64,000 nt of DNA, from positions 1,649,001 through 1,713,000 of the forward strand of contig NZ_JAKZJU020000001.1 of NCBI RefSeq assembly GCF_022809315.2. The letters run 5' to 3'. Source of the DNA: Mesosutterella faecium (GTDB lineage Bacteria > Pseudomonadota > Gammaproteobacteria > Burkholderiales > Burkholderiaceae_F). The position numbers and the translations under genes are program-made. Positions 7,627 to 16,576 of the stretch are shown here, one piece after another (the first letter of the stretch is position 1; the number at the start of each line of letters is the position of its first letter). A model generated the notes under the pieces. It did no database searches. It had not been told where the DNA came from and saw nothing but the letters and a program-made list of their open reading frames with translations.

Positions 7627-8274
7627 ATGAACCGGATTGAAGCATTTACGCTCACGGACTGGATTCCCACGAACTGTTATTTTCTGGGAAACGAAAAGGG
7701 CGAGGGACTCCTCATCGATCCGGGCGCCGAACCCGGCCGGCTGCTAGCGGAGCTTGAAAAACAAGGCCTGCGTCCTCTTGCGATTGCCATCACCCACGGG
7801 CATTTCGACCATATCGGAGCGGTGCCCGAACTGCTGGAAGCGCTTCAGGTCCCGGTTTTCATCAGAGACGAAGGACGCCGCTACCTTGAAAACCCGCTCT
7901 GGAACCTCTCGGCCGCGGCCGGCTCTCCGATGACCCTTAAAAGCCCCCTGATCCGCTATTTTGAGGCCGGGGCCGAAATCGTCCCGCCGGGAGCTCCGGA
8001 TCTCACCCTCGAGACGATCCCCGCCCCGGGGCACACCGCTGACGGAACGGTCTTCTATTCCAAAAACGACGGCGCGGCCTTCGTCGGAGACACCATTTTC
8101 CGCGGGTCGGTCGGACGGACCGACCTGCCTGGAGGAAGCTCTGCGGCCCTTTTGGAAACGCTGCGGCAGCTGCTCCGGAAGCTGCCTCAGGACACCCGTC
8201 TTTTCTGCGGTCACGGAGAGCCGACGACGCTTTCGCGCGAACTGCCGGGACTCTCCGCCATGATTGAGTCTTAA
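7627..8274 (+). CDS. MBL-fold metallo-hydrolase (glyoxalase II-like)
   Basis: Soluble metallo-beta-lactamase-fold hydrolase, 215 aa. The dinuclear metal motif HGHFDHIG is near residue 59. Further ligands are the His in APGHTADG, the Asp in FVGDTIF and the His in CGHGEPTT near the C-terminus. Size and motif spacing resemble the YcbL/type-II glyoxalase subfamily, thiolester hydrolases acting on small acyl-glutathione or related compounds; the true substrate is unknown. The ATG at 7627 is preceded by AAGGAT; longer in-frame extensions upstream lack a site. It ends 41 bp before the Dus gene and is probably cotranscribed. Confidence 0.85.
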   Translation: MNRIEAFTLTDWIPTNCYFLGNEKGEGLLIDPGAEPGRLLAELEKQGLRPLAIAITHGHFDHIGAVPELLEALQVPVFIRDEGRRYLENPLWNLSAAAGSPMTLKSPLIRYFEAGAEIVPPGAPDLTLETIPAPGHTADGTVFYSKNDGAAFVGDTIFRGSVGRTDLPGGSSAALLETLRQLLRKLPQDTRLFCGHGEPTTLSRELPGLSAMIES

Positions 8275-8315
8275 AATGCCCTCTTTGCTTAACCCCTGAA
8301 GTCCGCCGCTGTCCT

Positions 8316-9308
8316 ATGCTCCTCACCTTCGCCCCCATGGAGGGCCTCACAGGCGTTGTTTTCAGACGATGCCACCACCGCTTTTTCGGAGGGCCGGATC
8401 TCTATTACATGCCCTTCGTGACGCCGACGCGCGAGCCAAGGTTTACCGAACGACAGCTGCGCGACATCGCGCCCGAGAGCAACGAGGGCGTCCCAGTGGT
8501 GCCGCAGCTGCTCACTCAGAGCCCTGAAAACTTCCGCTGGGCCGCCCTCAGTCTCGCCTCCATGGGCTACCGCGAGGTGAACCTGAACCTCGGCTGCCCC
8601 ATGGGCACGGTCACCGCCAAGGGCAAGGGCAGCGGGATGCTGCGCGACCCCTTCGCGCTTGAATCCTTCTTTGAAAAGGTCTTCAGCGCCCCCCTGCCGG
8701 TCGCGGTGTCGGTGAAGACGCGGCTTGGCTGGAGGAACGAGGACGAATTCGAGGACCTGCTGCGCGTCTACAACCGCTTTCCCATCTCGGAAGTCATCGT
8801 GCACGCGAGAGTCCGCGAGGATTTCTACAAGGGAGACGCGAGGCGCGGGGCCTTCGCCCGGTTTCTCCCCGGGTTCGCTCACCGTGCCGGCTACAACGGG
8901 GACATCGTGACGACCCGGGAGCTCGGGGAGCTCCGCGACGCCTTTCCGAACCTTCGCAGCGTCATGGTCGGACGCGCCGCGGTGGCCAATCCCGCCTTCT
9001 TCCGCATGGCCCGCGGCGGCCCCGCCTGTACGAGAAAAGAGCTTTTCGCCTTCCACCGCGCCTTGTTCGAGGAACTCTCCGAAGCCTTCGGCAGCGTCGG
9101 CAACACGGTGGGCCACATGAAGCAGTACTGGTTCTATATGAGAACTCTTTTCGAGGGCGGGGACCGGATCTTTAAAAAGCTGCTCAAGACGCGAAGGGCC
9201 GCGGACTACATGGCGGTGGTCTCGGAGATCGAGGAGACGCTCCCCCTGCAGCCCGAGGCGAAGCCCCTGTGGTGGAAGCCCTCGGGCGATCCCCGCTGCG
9301 AGCCCTGA
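8316..9308 (+). CDS. tRNA-dihydrouridine synthase family protein
   Basis: FMN-dependent TIM-barrel enzyme that reduces uridine to dihydrouridine in tRNA, 330 aa. The N-terminal FMN-site motif is FAPMEGLTGVVFR. The catalytic cysteine is in NLNLGCPMGTVTAKGKGSG near residue 91. The phosphate-binding end is marked by YNGDIVTTREL and VMVGRAAVANP near 205-225. The C-terminal helical domain is present. Length fits the Dus family; the subtype (DusA, B or C) cannot be told by eye, although the C-like form is the most similar in size. A weak GC hairpin at 9316-9330 follows. Confidence 0.88.
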   Translation: MLLTFAPMEGLTGVVFRRCHHRFFGGPDLYYMPFVTPTREPRFTERQLRDIAPESNEGVPVVPQLLTQSPENFRWAALSLASMGYREVNLNLGCPMGTVTAKGKGSGMLRDPFALESFFEKVFSAPLPVAVSVKTRLGWRNEDEFEDLLRVYNRFPISEVIVHARVREDFYKGDARRGAFARFLPGFAHRAGYNGDIVTTRELGELRDAFPNLRSVMVGRAAVANPAFFRMARGGPACTRKELFAFHRALFEELSEAFGSVGNTVGHMKQYWFYMRTLFEGGDRIFKKLLKTRRAADYMAVVSEIEETLPLQPEAKPLWWKPSGDPRCEP

Positions 9309-9475
9309 AAGGGAAAGCCGCGGGGCGGCTCTTGTCAGGGTAATCCACACGCCTGCGCGGGAAAGGGCCAGCGGCTTAGCGTTTAGACTAAGGGACGCCG
9401 GACCCGCTCCCGAAGTCAAACAGCTTCCCGCAGGGAGTCCTGTTTCAAACTCTCTCTTCGGAAAGCGAGGTGAAC

Positions 9476-10270
9476 ATGCTGGAATTCATCAGTCTTTTTG
9501 TCGTAGGCATCGGCGTAGGCTGCTTTGGCGCGCTGGTCGGGCTGGGCGGCGGCCTCATCATGGTGCCTCTTTTCATGCTCACCATGATGCCTCCTCACGG
9601 CTCGACCTTCCAGACCGTGCAGCAGGTGATCGGCACGAGCCTCTTTGGCGTCCTCCTGAATTCCATGTCGGGCGCCTGGGCCTACTGGCGCTCGAAGCTC
9701 ATCATGTTCCGGGCGGCCATCCCCTTCGCCCTGGCGACCATTCCGGGCGCGTTCCTCGGCGGATTCCTCTCCGAGTACTTCTCCGGCCCCGGCTTTTCAA
9801 TCACCTTCGGCCTCACGCTGATGGCGCTTGCCTGCTTCATGTACTGGAAGAGCCGCGCCAAGAGGCCGACCACGCCCCTGGAGGAATTCGATCCCGCCAC
9901 CGCGAAGTTCAACCTCTGGCTGGGCGTCTTCCTCTCCTTCTTCGTGGGCTTCATCTCCTCGATTCTCGGCATCGGGGGCGGCATCATCCATGTGCCGATG
10001 ATGATGTTCGTGCTGGGGTTCCCCGCCATCGTGGCCACGGCCACCTCGACCTTCGTGCTCATGGTGAGCGCCTTCATCGGCGTGATCAGCCACGCAAGCC
10101 TCGGGCACATTCTCTGGGTTCCGGCAATCGCCGTCGGCTTCGGCGCGATCGTGGGAGCCCAGCTCGGCGTGAAGATCGCGAAAAAGAGCAAGCCCAAGTT
10201 CATCCTGAAGCTGCTGTGCATCGCGATGATTCTGGTGGGCTGCCAGCTGGTTTACCGCGGCGTGGCCTGA
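9476..10270 (+). CDS. TauE/SafE-family sulfite/organosulfonate exporter
   Basis: Integral inner-membrane protein of about 264 aa with eight predicted hydrophobic segments. Two GLGGG/GIGGG-containing halves (VGLGGGLIMVPLF near 22 and LGIGGGIIHVPMM near 166) are the hallmark of the TauE/SafE (TSUP) duplication. The family exports sulfite or sulfonates, or imports related anions. The ATG at 9476 has GAGG six bases upstream; a GTG at 9470 is the alternative. It sits only 57 bp before the TtrS-like sensor gene, which supports a role in clearing sulfur-anion products. Confidence 0.85.
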   Translation: MLEFISLFVVGIGVGCFGALVGLGGGLIMVPLFMLTMMPPHGSTFQTVQQVIGTSLFGVLLNSMSGAWAYWRSKLIMFRAAIPFALATIPGAFLGGFLSEYFSGPGFSITFGLTLMALACFMYWKSRAKRPTTPLEEFDPATAKFNLWLGVFLSFFVGFISSILGIGGGIIHVPMMMFVLGFPAIVATATSTFVLMVSAFIGVISHASLGHILWVPAIAVGFGAIVGAQLGVKIAKKSKPKFILKLLCIAMILVGCQLVYRGVA

Positions 10271-10327
10271 GGCGGGGCTGACAAATTAACCCCGCCGCCA
10301 GCGCGCTTCCGACCGCACCGAAAGACC

Positions 10328-12112
10328 ATGTTGAGAAGAGCCCAGGCCCTGCTCTGCTGCCTCGTCCTAGGAAGCCCTGCGGCAGGCGCTGCCCCCGGGC
10401 CGGACGAGCCGGTGCGGCTTGCGGTCGTGAACAGCTTCGGCGAGGCGGTTTCGCTGCGCTACTTTTCTGAAACCGTGGACGCCATCGCCCGGGCGGTGGC
10501 TCCCCGGCGGCTCGAAGTGCACGAGTACGAGCCCTCCTCCTTTCTCGAGGGCGCCCAGAAAAACAAGTTCGACGTCACCATCGCCTCGGCAGGGCTTACG
10601 ACGCTGATGCTCGAGCAGACCAACGGCTCGGCGCTGCTGTCGCTTTCCACCCGCCGCGCCCCCAATCCCAACAAGGCCAACGGGACGGCCGTCATCGTCC
10701 GGGGCGACTCCCCGGTCCAGACCCTTGCGGACCTGCAGGGCAGACGCCTGGCCATCGTGAGCCGCAAAGCCTTCGCGGGCTGGCAGGTGCCCGCGGGGGA
10801 GCTCATGCGCTCGGGACAGAACCCCGAAGCAATTTTCTCTTCCATCCGCGAAGTCGGCATGCCGATGGAGAACGTCCTGCGCGAGGTAAAGACGGGCCGA
10901 GCCGACGTGGGCTTTGTGATCACGTGCCTGCTCGAAGAGCTGGAGGAGTCGGGCCGGATCGCCCGGGGCGAGTTTCGCTTAGTCGCGGAGAAGAAAGACC
11001 CCGACTTTGCCTGCCGGCACTCGACCGCGCTTTATCCGGGCTGGTTTTTGTCCGTGAAGCCCACCCTGCCCGCGGCCGACGCCCGCCGGATACTGATGGA
11101 AGTGCTCGCCCTGCCGCCCTCGCCCCGGCGCGGCGTCTACTGGACCGTCTCAAGCGACAGAAAGCCCATGCGGGATCTGTTCACGCTGATGAACCTCGAG
11201 CCCAGAAAGCCCAGCGTTGCGAATTTCATCCAGCGCTACAAGGGCTACTTTTTAGGCGCCCTGCTGGTGCTGCTCGCGCTTTTTCTCTACTCGGCCGCGA
11301 TCACCCGGATCACCTACCGCCGCACCGCGGCTCTCGCCCGGGCCCGGGAGCGTCAGCTTAAGGCCGAGCTCGAGCTGAAGCGCAGCGCGCAGACCATCGA
11401 CTCGCTCGAGAAGGTGCAGGCCGTGGGGCTCATCGCGAGCATGCTCGCCCACGAGCTGCGGCAGCCTCTCGTTGTGATCACCAACTACGCCCAGGGGCTT
11501 CGCATCAGGCTCTCGCGCGGCCCGGTCGACCGCGGCGTTCTGATGTCGAGCCTCGACGAAATCGAGGCCGCGGGCGAGAGGGCGGACGAAATCGTCGAGC
11601 ACGTTCGAAATTTCGTGAAGGGCCGGCGCAGCCGCCCGGTCGAGCTCGATCTGGGGCAGGAGGTTGAAAAAATTATCCGGACCTTCAAGCGCCACTGCAG
11701 ATCCGGCATTTCGGTCGCCTTCGAGCCCTGCCCGGGGCTTTCCGTGCGGGCCGACCCGGTGGAGCTCGGCATCATCTTCATGAATCTTCTGAGAAACTCC
11801 GAGGAAGCCTGCCTGAAAAACGAGCGGGACACGCCCGGCCGGATCGCGGTGCGGATCAGCCGGAGCGGCGAGCGGGCCGTCGTGCGCGTCCAGGACAACG
11901 GCCCGAGGCTCACCGATGAGGTCCTGGAGCGGATGCGGAAGCTCGGACGTCCCTCTTCGGGCGAAGGCCTCGGGCTGGGGCTCGGCATCACCCGGGAGCT
12001 CGCGGAGGGCTGCGGAGGATCGGTGAGCGTCGAGCGCTGCGAGCCCCGGGGCGCGTCGGTGACCGTGTCGCTGCCGCTCAGCTCTTCAAGTGCACAAGGG
12101 AGAAGCAATTGA
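10328..12112 (+). CDS. TtrS-like sensor histidine kinase with PhnD-type periplasmic domain
   Basis: Membrane sensor kinase, 594 aa. A signal sequence leads into a periplasmic PhnD-like binding domain (about 25-280; VRLAVVNSFGEAVSLRYFSE). One strong membrane helix follows at about 303-325, then a coiled linker, the phospho-acceptor H375 in LAHELRQPL, N-box NLLRNSEEA, and G-boxes DNGPRL and GEGLGLGLG. This architecture is that of TtrS, the tetrathionate sensor, and of related kinases for other small anions. The stop overlaps the start of the response regulator, and the sulfite-exporter family gene is just upstream. The ligand is inferred only from family and context. Confidence 0.85.
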   Translation: MLRRAQALLCCLVLGSPAAGAAPGPDEPVRLAVVNSFGEAVSLRYFSETVDAIARAVAPRRLEVHEYEPSSFLEGAQKNKFDVTIASAGLTTLMLEQTNGSALLSLSTRRAPNPNKANGTAVIVRGDSPVQTLADLQGRRLAIVSRKAFAGWQVPAGELMRSGQNPEAIFSSIREVGMPMENVLREVKTGRADVGFVITCLLEELEESGRIARGEFRLVAEKKDPDFACRHSTALYPGWFLSVKPTLPAADARRILMEVLALPPSPRRGVYWTVSSDRKPMRDLFTLMNLEPRKPSVANFIQRYKGYFLGALLVLLALFLYSAAITRITYRRTAALARARERQLKAELELKRSAQTIDSLEKVQAVGLIASMLAHELRQPLVVITNYAQGLRIRLSRGPVDRGVLMSSLDEIEAAGERADEIVEHVRNFVKGRRSRPVELDLGQEVEKIIRTFKRHCRSGISVAFEPCPGLSVRADPVELGIIFMNLLRNSEEACLKNERDTPGRIAVRISRSGERAVVRVQDNGPRLTDEVLERMRKLGRPSSGEGLGLGLGITRELAEGCGGSVSVERCEPRGASVTVSLPLSSSSAQGRSN

Positions 12113-12765
12113 CGGTTGACCACAGTCTTGCCGTGATCCGCGTCGTGGATGACGAAACAGCCGTGCGGCATTCCTGGCAGTTCATCATCGAAAGCGCGGG
12201 CTGGAGCGTGCGCCCCTATGCGAGCGCCGAGGCATTCCTCCATTTCGACGACGAGCGGGTGCCCGGCTGCGTCATCCTCGACATCCAGATGCCGGGCATG
12301 AGCGGGATCGAGCTGCAGAAGGAGCTCGCCGCGCGCTCTTCGCGCATTCCGATCATCTTCGCCACCGCGCACGGGGACATCGACACCGCGGTCCAGGCCC
12401 TGAAGGACGGGGCGGCCGACTTCCTGCCCAAGCCCGTGAAGGCCGAGCGGCTGCTCGCTGCGATCGACAAGGCGGTGGAGGAGGACCTCCGGCGTCGCGA
12501 GTCCCAGTCGAAGCTAGAATCCGCGCTCGCGCTCTGGGAGGCGCTCACGCCCCGGGAAAAGGAAGTGGCCCGGGGGATCGCCCGCGGCGAGCTCAACAAG
12601 CAGGTCGCCGACCGGATGGGCATCACCGAGAAAACCGTCCAGGCGCACAGAAGCTCGCTGCTTCGCAAGCTCCGGATCCGGGGCGCGGCCGAGCTCGCCT
12701 CCTTTCTGATCGCGATCGGCGAGAGCACAGACAAGCGCCCGCAGCGCCGGCCGGCCCGAAGCTAA
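12109..12765 (+). CDS. FixJ/TtrR-type response regulator
   Basis: Two-domain regulator, 218 aa. The receiver has acidic VVDDE at 13-17, phospho-acceptor D58 in VILDIQMPG, the Thr in FATAHGD and the Lys in LPKPVK. A LuxR-type helix-turn-helix at about 145-205 reads LTPREKEVARGIARG and GITEKTVQAHRSSLLRKL. The start is probably the TTG at 12109, six bases after AGGGAGA, overlapping the kinase stop by four bases. Such coupling gives fixed stoichiometry with the sensor. A likely target is the molybdenum reductase operon 6 kb downstream, but no operator was identified. Confidence 0.87.
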   Translation: MTVDHSLAVIRVVDDETAVRHSWQFIIESAGWSVRPYASAEAFLHFDDERVPGCVILDIQMPGMSGIELQKELAARSSRIPIIFATAHGDIDTAVQALKDGAADFLPKPVKAERLLAAIDKAVEEDLRRRESQSKLESALALWEALTPREKEVARGIARGELNKQVADRMGITEKTVQAHRSSLLRKLRIRGAAELASFLIAIGESTDKRPQRRPARS

Positions 12766-12812
12766 AAAAACAGCGGGAGAAACCCGGCCTGCCCTCCGGA
12801 TTCCTCCCGCTG
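12764..12812 (-). terminator. Intrinsic terminator for the first SGNH gene
   Basis: CAGCGGGAG (12771-12779) pairs with CTCCCGCTG (12804-12812). On the minus strand the stem is followed directly by seven Ts. It lies in the convergent gap and probably serves both directions in part. Confidence 0.8.
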
Positions 12813-12845
12813 CCACTGCAAAAAAGTCTTTTCAGACGGTTCCGG

Positions 12846-13643
12846 CTACTTCCAGCCGTAGAACTCCTTCGTCACCCGCCAGGCCACCTGCTGGAGGTAC
12901 TTCGCGTCCTCCGCCTTCAGCGGCTTTTCGCAGCCGCCCAAGAACTTGAACCCCTCGGGCGACTTGTGGAAAAGGGCCGAGTAGATCACCGAGCCGTAGA
13001 GATAGGAGCCCGCCGCGGTCGGATGGCGCTTGTCGGGCATGTGAAGGATGAGGTCCGGGCGGCCCTTCAGGCTTTCCGCGAAGGCCGGTCCGACCGGAAT
13101 CGTGTAGACGCCCAGCTTGTTCGCCTGGGTGATCGTCGCATCGGCGAGCTTCTGGAACTGCTCGGGCTTGTCCTTCAGGGCCCAGGTGATGATGGCAATC
13201 GGCTCGCTGCCCGCCTCGCGGATCGTGGCGACGTGTTTTGCGAACCACTCATTGAAGTTCGCCTGCTCCTTCGGGTTGATCGGCTCGGTCGACTGGGCCT
13301 GCAGGAACACGACGTCGAACTTCGGCTTGTGCTTGTCATAGCCGTCGAACGGATGCGGCGCCAGGTATTCCTTGACGGAGTGGTAGCTCAGGCGCCCGCC
13401 CGAGATCGTGATCATGCGGGCGATCCAGTCGCGCTTCTCCTCCTTGGTGAAGCCGCGGACATAGCCGTTCACGCCGCAGTTGTAGTAGGTGAAGGAGTTG
13501 CCGACGTAAAGCCCGGTCTTCGGGGCCCCGTTCTTGAGCTGCGTCACCTTGGGCTGCACCGTGTTCACGAGCGGAGCGGCGCCGGCCGCCGCAACGGCCG
13601 CGCCCAGAGCGAGCGCGGCAAGCCAACGTACTGCTGCTTTCAT
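12846..13643 (-). CDS. Secreted SGNH/GDSL-like hydrolase, paralogue 1
   Basis: Predicted periplasmic hydrolase, 265 aa with a cleavable Sec signal (LALGAAVAAAGAA). Block I is LYVGNSFTYYNCGVNGY (nucleophile Ser near 50). Block V is PDKRHPTAAGSYL, giving the Asp/His of the triad. A central segment (FLQAQSTEPINP) replaces the usual GxND. It ends in FYGWK; the other two copies end in very similar Trp/Gly-rich tails. The fold call rests on the GNS and D-x-x-H motifs. The substrate is unknown; an O-acyl or O-acetyl ester is a reasonable guess. It lies 32 bp after paralogue 2 and probably shares its transcript. Confidence 0.65.
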   Translation of the reverse strand: MKAAVRWLAALALGAAVAAAGAAPLVNTVQPKVTQLKNGAPKTGLYVGNSFTYYNCGVNGYVRGFTKEEKRDWIARMITISGGRLSYHSVKEYLAPHPFDGYDKHKPKFDVVFLQAQSTEPINPKEQANFNEWFAKHVATIREAGSEPIAIITWALKDKPEQFQKLADATITQANKLGVYTIPVGPAFAESLKGRPDLILHMPDKRHPTAAGSYLYGSVIYSALFHKSPEGFKFLGGCEKPLKAEDAKYLQQVAWRVTKEFYGWK

Positions 13644-13675
13644 CTTTTTCTCTCCTTTTCTCTTTCAGGCGTCCC

Positions 13676-14509
13676 TTACTTCCAGCCGTACCAGGCCTTC
13701 ACGGTGTCCCAGGCAACCCGCGCCATGTTCTGCCGCACCGCGGGCTCAAGCGGCTTTTCGCATCCGCCCGCGAATCCGGTCGCTTCCGTGGGATCGCGGT
13801 GGTAGAGCGCCGCATAGATGGTCGAGGCCATCAGGTAGGAGCCCACGGCCGTCGGATGGGTGTTGTCGGGCATGATGAACTTCACGTCCGGATAGGCCTT
13901 CTGGGCCGCCTCGAAGGCAAGCCCCACGGGGATCACCATCATGTGGTTGTCGTTGGCGATCTTCGTGACGCAGTCAGCCACGAGCGACTGGGCCGGGGCG
14001 CCCTTCTTTCTCTGCACCCAGGTCATCAGCATCACGGGGGTGCCGCCGGCAGCCCGAATGGCCTTCACGTGATTGGGAACGTAGAAAGCGTCGCGCTTCT
14101 GATCCTCGGCCCCGCGGTTGCTCGCCTGCATGATCACGAGGTCATAGCTCTCGCGCTTCTTCAGCTCCTTTTGCATGAGCCCCGCGTCGAGCTGCCCGAA
14201 CTTCTTGTCATGGGAGGCGAGCAGGTTGTTGTCCAGGTATTCGGCGATCGGGTACTGGCTCAGGTTCCCGCGGCCGATCGCAGCGATGCGGGTCTTGATC
14301 TTCGGGTTCGCCTTTTCGCGGATCAGCCCGCCCAGGTAGCCGTTGAGCCCGCAGTTGTAGTACATGTAGGAGTTGCCGACGATGAGGATGCTCTTCGGTG
14401 TCATCCCGAGATCTTTCACTTCAGGCTGCACGCCGGCGGCCGAAGCAGCGGCGCAGCCGAGGCAGAAAGCCGTCAGAACGGATAACTTAGCCCATCTGCT
14501 GTGAAGCAT
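13676..14509 (-). CDS. Secreted SGNH/GDSL-like hydrolase, paralogue 2
   Basis: 277 aa, predicted periplasmic, signal LTAFCLGCAAASA. Block I is LIVGNSYMYYNCGLNGYLGG and block V PDNTHPTAVGSYL, in the same order and spacing as paralogue 1. Shared features include a GGCEKPL motif near the end and the WYGWK terminus. I chose the ATG at 14509 because AGGAG lies eight bases upstream; the longer frame lacks a site and would spoil the signal peptide. First gene of a two-gene unit, divergent from the LysR gene, which is probably its regulator. Confidence 0.65.
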   Translation of the reverse strand: MLHSRWAKLSVLTAFCLGCAAASAAGVQPEVKDLGMTPKSILIVGNSYMYYNCGLNGYLGGLIREKANPKIKTRIAAIGRGNLSQYPIAEYLDNNLLASHDKKFGQLDAGLMQKELKKRESYDLVIMQASNRGAEDQKRDAFYVPNHVKAIRAAGGTPVMLMTWVQRKKGAPAQSLVADCVTKIANDNHMMVIPVGLAFEAAQKAYPDVKFIMPDNTHPTAVGSYLMASTIYAALYHRDPTEATGFAGGCEKPLEPAVRQNMARVAWDTVKAWYGWK

Positions 14510-14727
14510 TGCAGTTTCTCCTTTCGCTTGGAAAAAACGTTTCCGGCCACGGGGCCGGCTCACCCTTGAGCGCATGCGGAGCCATGCTCACTCTTTTATT
14601 CAAAATCTATATATAGGGCGCATGCTTATTTGTCAACATTGTAATAAATAACAGTTTTCTTATCGAATACCAAAAATGAATGTATTATCCATTTATGACA
14701 TAGAACGGCATCGTCCGGAGGTTTGGC
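14510..14727. promoter_or_regulatory. Divergent control region between SGNH pair and LysR gene
   Basis: An AT-rich 218-bp gap between two divergent genes, the standard place for a LysR-type operator. ATAA-N12-TTAT is found at 14644-14663 and could be part of such a site. TTGTCA at 14632-14637 could be a -35 element, but no convincing -10 is paired with it. Confidence 0.4.
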
Positions 14728-15624
14728 GTGAGAAAGCCGAAAATTCAGCAGCTGGAGTCGCTCGTCACGGTGGCGAAGTTCGGGTCCATCAACGCAGCGG
14801 CCAAGGCGAACAACATTCCGCAGCCCTCGCTGTCGCGAGCCATCAAGGAGCTCGAGGAAACGGTCGAGCTGCCGCTGGTGATCCGTGGCCGCCAGGGCAT
14901 CACCCTCACCAAGGCCGGCCGGGTCTTCGCCGAGCACGTGAGCTCCGTGCTCTCGGAGATAGACCGGGCGATCGAAGAGGCTCAGGCCATGACCGGGCGC
15001 AGCAACACGAAGCTCTCGATCGGCCTCTCCCCGATCACGGGAAACTCGATTTTCCCCAACGCGCTCGAGCGGATGATGAACAGCTTCCCGGACCTCAGCG
15101 TCCATGTCGAGGACAACCCCATCGGGCAGAACATCCAGCACCTGAGAAGCGGCTACCTCGACCTTGCAGTGGGCAACGCCGACGCCGACGCGAGCTTCGG
15201 CGAATTCACCTCCGAGCACCTCTTTGACTGCCCCTTCCGGTTCGTCTGCCAGAAAGGCCACCCGCTCGAGCACGCGACCCGGCTCGAAGAACTCTCGGAG
15301 GCGCGCTGGTGGGTCACCGGAGAGCTGCAGATCTGCATGAGGAAGAATCCGCACTTCGCGCACTTTTCCGTGCGCCAGGGGCTCGACACGAGAAGCCACC
15401 TCGTAGGCGTGCCGCTGCTCGAAAAAGGGTTCGTGTCGCTGCTGTCCGCGGTGCAGATCCGCAAGTACCGCGACAGGCTCTCGATCATCCCGATCGACTG
15501 CGGGCCGATAGTCGGGCACTACAGCCTCCTCTACCGCAGGGGCGTGCCCCTCACGCGGGCCGCAATGCGCATGGCGGCCACCCTGCACCAGGAGGCCGAC
15601 GCCTACGACTGGCACAGCTTCTGA
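14728..15624 (+). CDS. LysR-family transcriptional regulator
   Basis: LysR-type activator/repressor, 298 aa. The N-terminal winged helix is clear (FGSINAAAKANNIPQPSLSRA), followed by the linker helix and two effector-binding subdomains (LSIGLSPITGNSIFPNALE and onward). GTG start at 14728, seven bases after GGAGG. It sits between two hydrolase clusters, divergent from one and convergent with the other, and near the DcuC gene; a dicarboxylate-like inducer is plausible. No cofactor residue can be identified by eye. Confidence 0.88.
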   Translation: MRKPKIQQLESLVTVAKFGSINAAAKANNIPQPSLSRAIKELEETVELPLVIRGRQGITLTKAGRVFAEHVSSVLSEIDRAIEEAQAMTGRSNTKLSIGLSPITGNSIFPNALERMMNSFPDLSVHVEDNPIGQNIQHLRSGYLDLAVGNADADASFGEFTSEHLFDCPFRFVCQKGHPLEHATRLEELSEARWWVTGELQICMRKNPHFAHFSVRQGLDTRSHLVGVPLLEKGFVSLLSAVQIRKYRDRLSIIPIDCGPIVGHYSLLYRRGVPLTRAAMRMAATLHQEADAYDWHSF

Positions 15625-15650
15625 AAGCCTGCGCTCTCCGGACGAAAAAA

Positions 15651-15680
15651 AGCCGTCCCGAAAAAAACGCCGGGACGGCT
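15651..15680 (-). terminator. Intrinsic terminator for third SGNH gene
   Basis: AGCCGTCCCG pairs perfectly with CGGGACGGCT. On the minus strand the stem is followed by a T-run. It may also stop the convergent LysR transcript. Confidence 0.8.
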
Positions 15681-15725
15681 GATGCACCACGGAGGAAAAA
15701 GCAAAACTCTCTGAAACTTTCCCCT

Positions 15726-16511
15726 TTACCAGCCGTTGAAGTCGCAGACCGCCTCCCAGGCCGCGCGCTGCAGGCCCGCGCCCGTTTCAGGATCGACGGA
15801 CATGTCGTCGTATTTGCCGAAGAAGCCGGAGCCTTCCGGAGTCTGGCGAAGCAGGCTCGCAAAGAAGACGCAGGCCTCGAGATAGGTGCCGGCGACCGTC
15901 GGATGGCGGTTGTCGGTGCGGATGAGCTCGACCTGCGGCATTTCGCGCTGCGCCCTCGCGAAGGCGAGTCCGCAGGGCGCGACCGGCATCCTGTTCTTGT
16001 TCGCCTCCTTCGTGATCGCGTCCGCGAGCTGCCGGGTCATCTCCGGGCGTCCCTTGTAGGCCCAGGTCATCATCAGCATGGGCTCCGCGCCGGTCGCCCT
16101 CACGTCCGCGCTGTGGCGCGCGACGGACTGCGCGAAAAGCTTGTTGAGCTCGGGGTGGATCGGCCCCTGGGAGGAGTCCTCGAGCACCACGGCGTCGAAG
16201 ATCTTTCCGTTCGGGTATTGGATGAACTGCAGGGTGTTCTTTCCGTCGGAGGAAAAAGCGTAGCTGCGAAGCCCGTTGGGCCGCAGGTAGCTCTTCACGT
16301 CGTGCCAGTACAGGCTCGAGCCGCTGATGCCCACCAGCGTAAGCACGAGCTTGATCCCCTTGGAGGCGGCGATGCCCACGAGCATCGGGTTCACGCCGCA
16401 GTTGAAGTACATGAAGGAATTTCCGACGAGAAGAATGTTCTTCACCGGATTCTTCAGCCCGGTCACAAGGGGCCTGATGGTGTAATCGTTTCCGTAAGCC
16501 TGATAGTCCAT
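15726..16511 (-). CDS. SGNH/GDSL-like hydrolase, paralogue 3, without signal peptide
   Basis: 261 aa. Block I LLVGNSFMYFNCGVNPML and block V TDNRHPTVAGTYL match paralogues 1 and 2, and it ends in FNGW. Unlike them, it starts MDYQAYGNDYTIRP with no export signal and so should be cytoplasmic. AGAGG stands about seven bases before the ATG at 16511. It lies 65 bp after dcuC on the same strand, so uptake by DcuC followed by intracellular hydrolysis is a coherent idea. The middle segment is longer than in the others (SSDGKNTLQFIQYPNGK). Confidence 0.62.
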   Translation of the reverse strand: MDYQAYGNDYTIRPLVTGLKNPVKNILLVGNSFMYFNCGVNPMLVGIAASKGIKLVLTLVGISGSSLYWHDVKSYLRPNGLRSYAFSSDGKNTLQFIQYPNGKIFDAVVLEDSSQGPIHPELNKLFAQSVARHSADVRATGAEPMLMMTWAYKGRPEMTRQLADAITKEANKNRMPVAPCGLAFARAQREMPQVELIRTDNRHPTVAGTYLEACVFFASLLRQTPEGSGFFGKYDDMSVDPETGAGLQRAAWEAVCDFNGW

Positions 16512-16576
16512 TTCGTTTCCTCTGGAGGGCCGGCCGGGGCGCAGAGGTCCCGGTCGGCTTTCTAACACAAGGAAGA

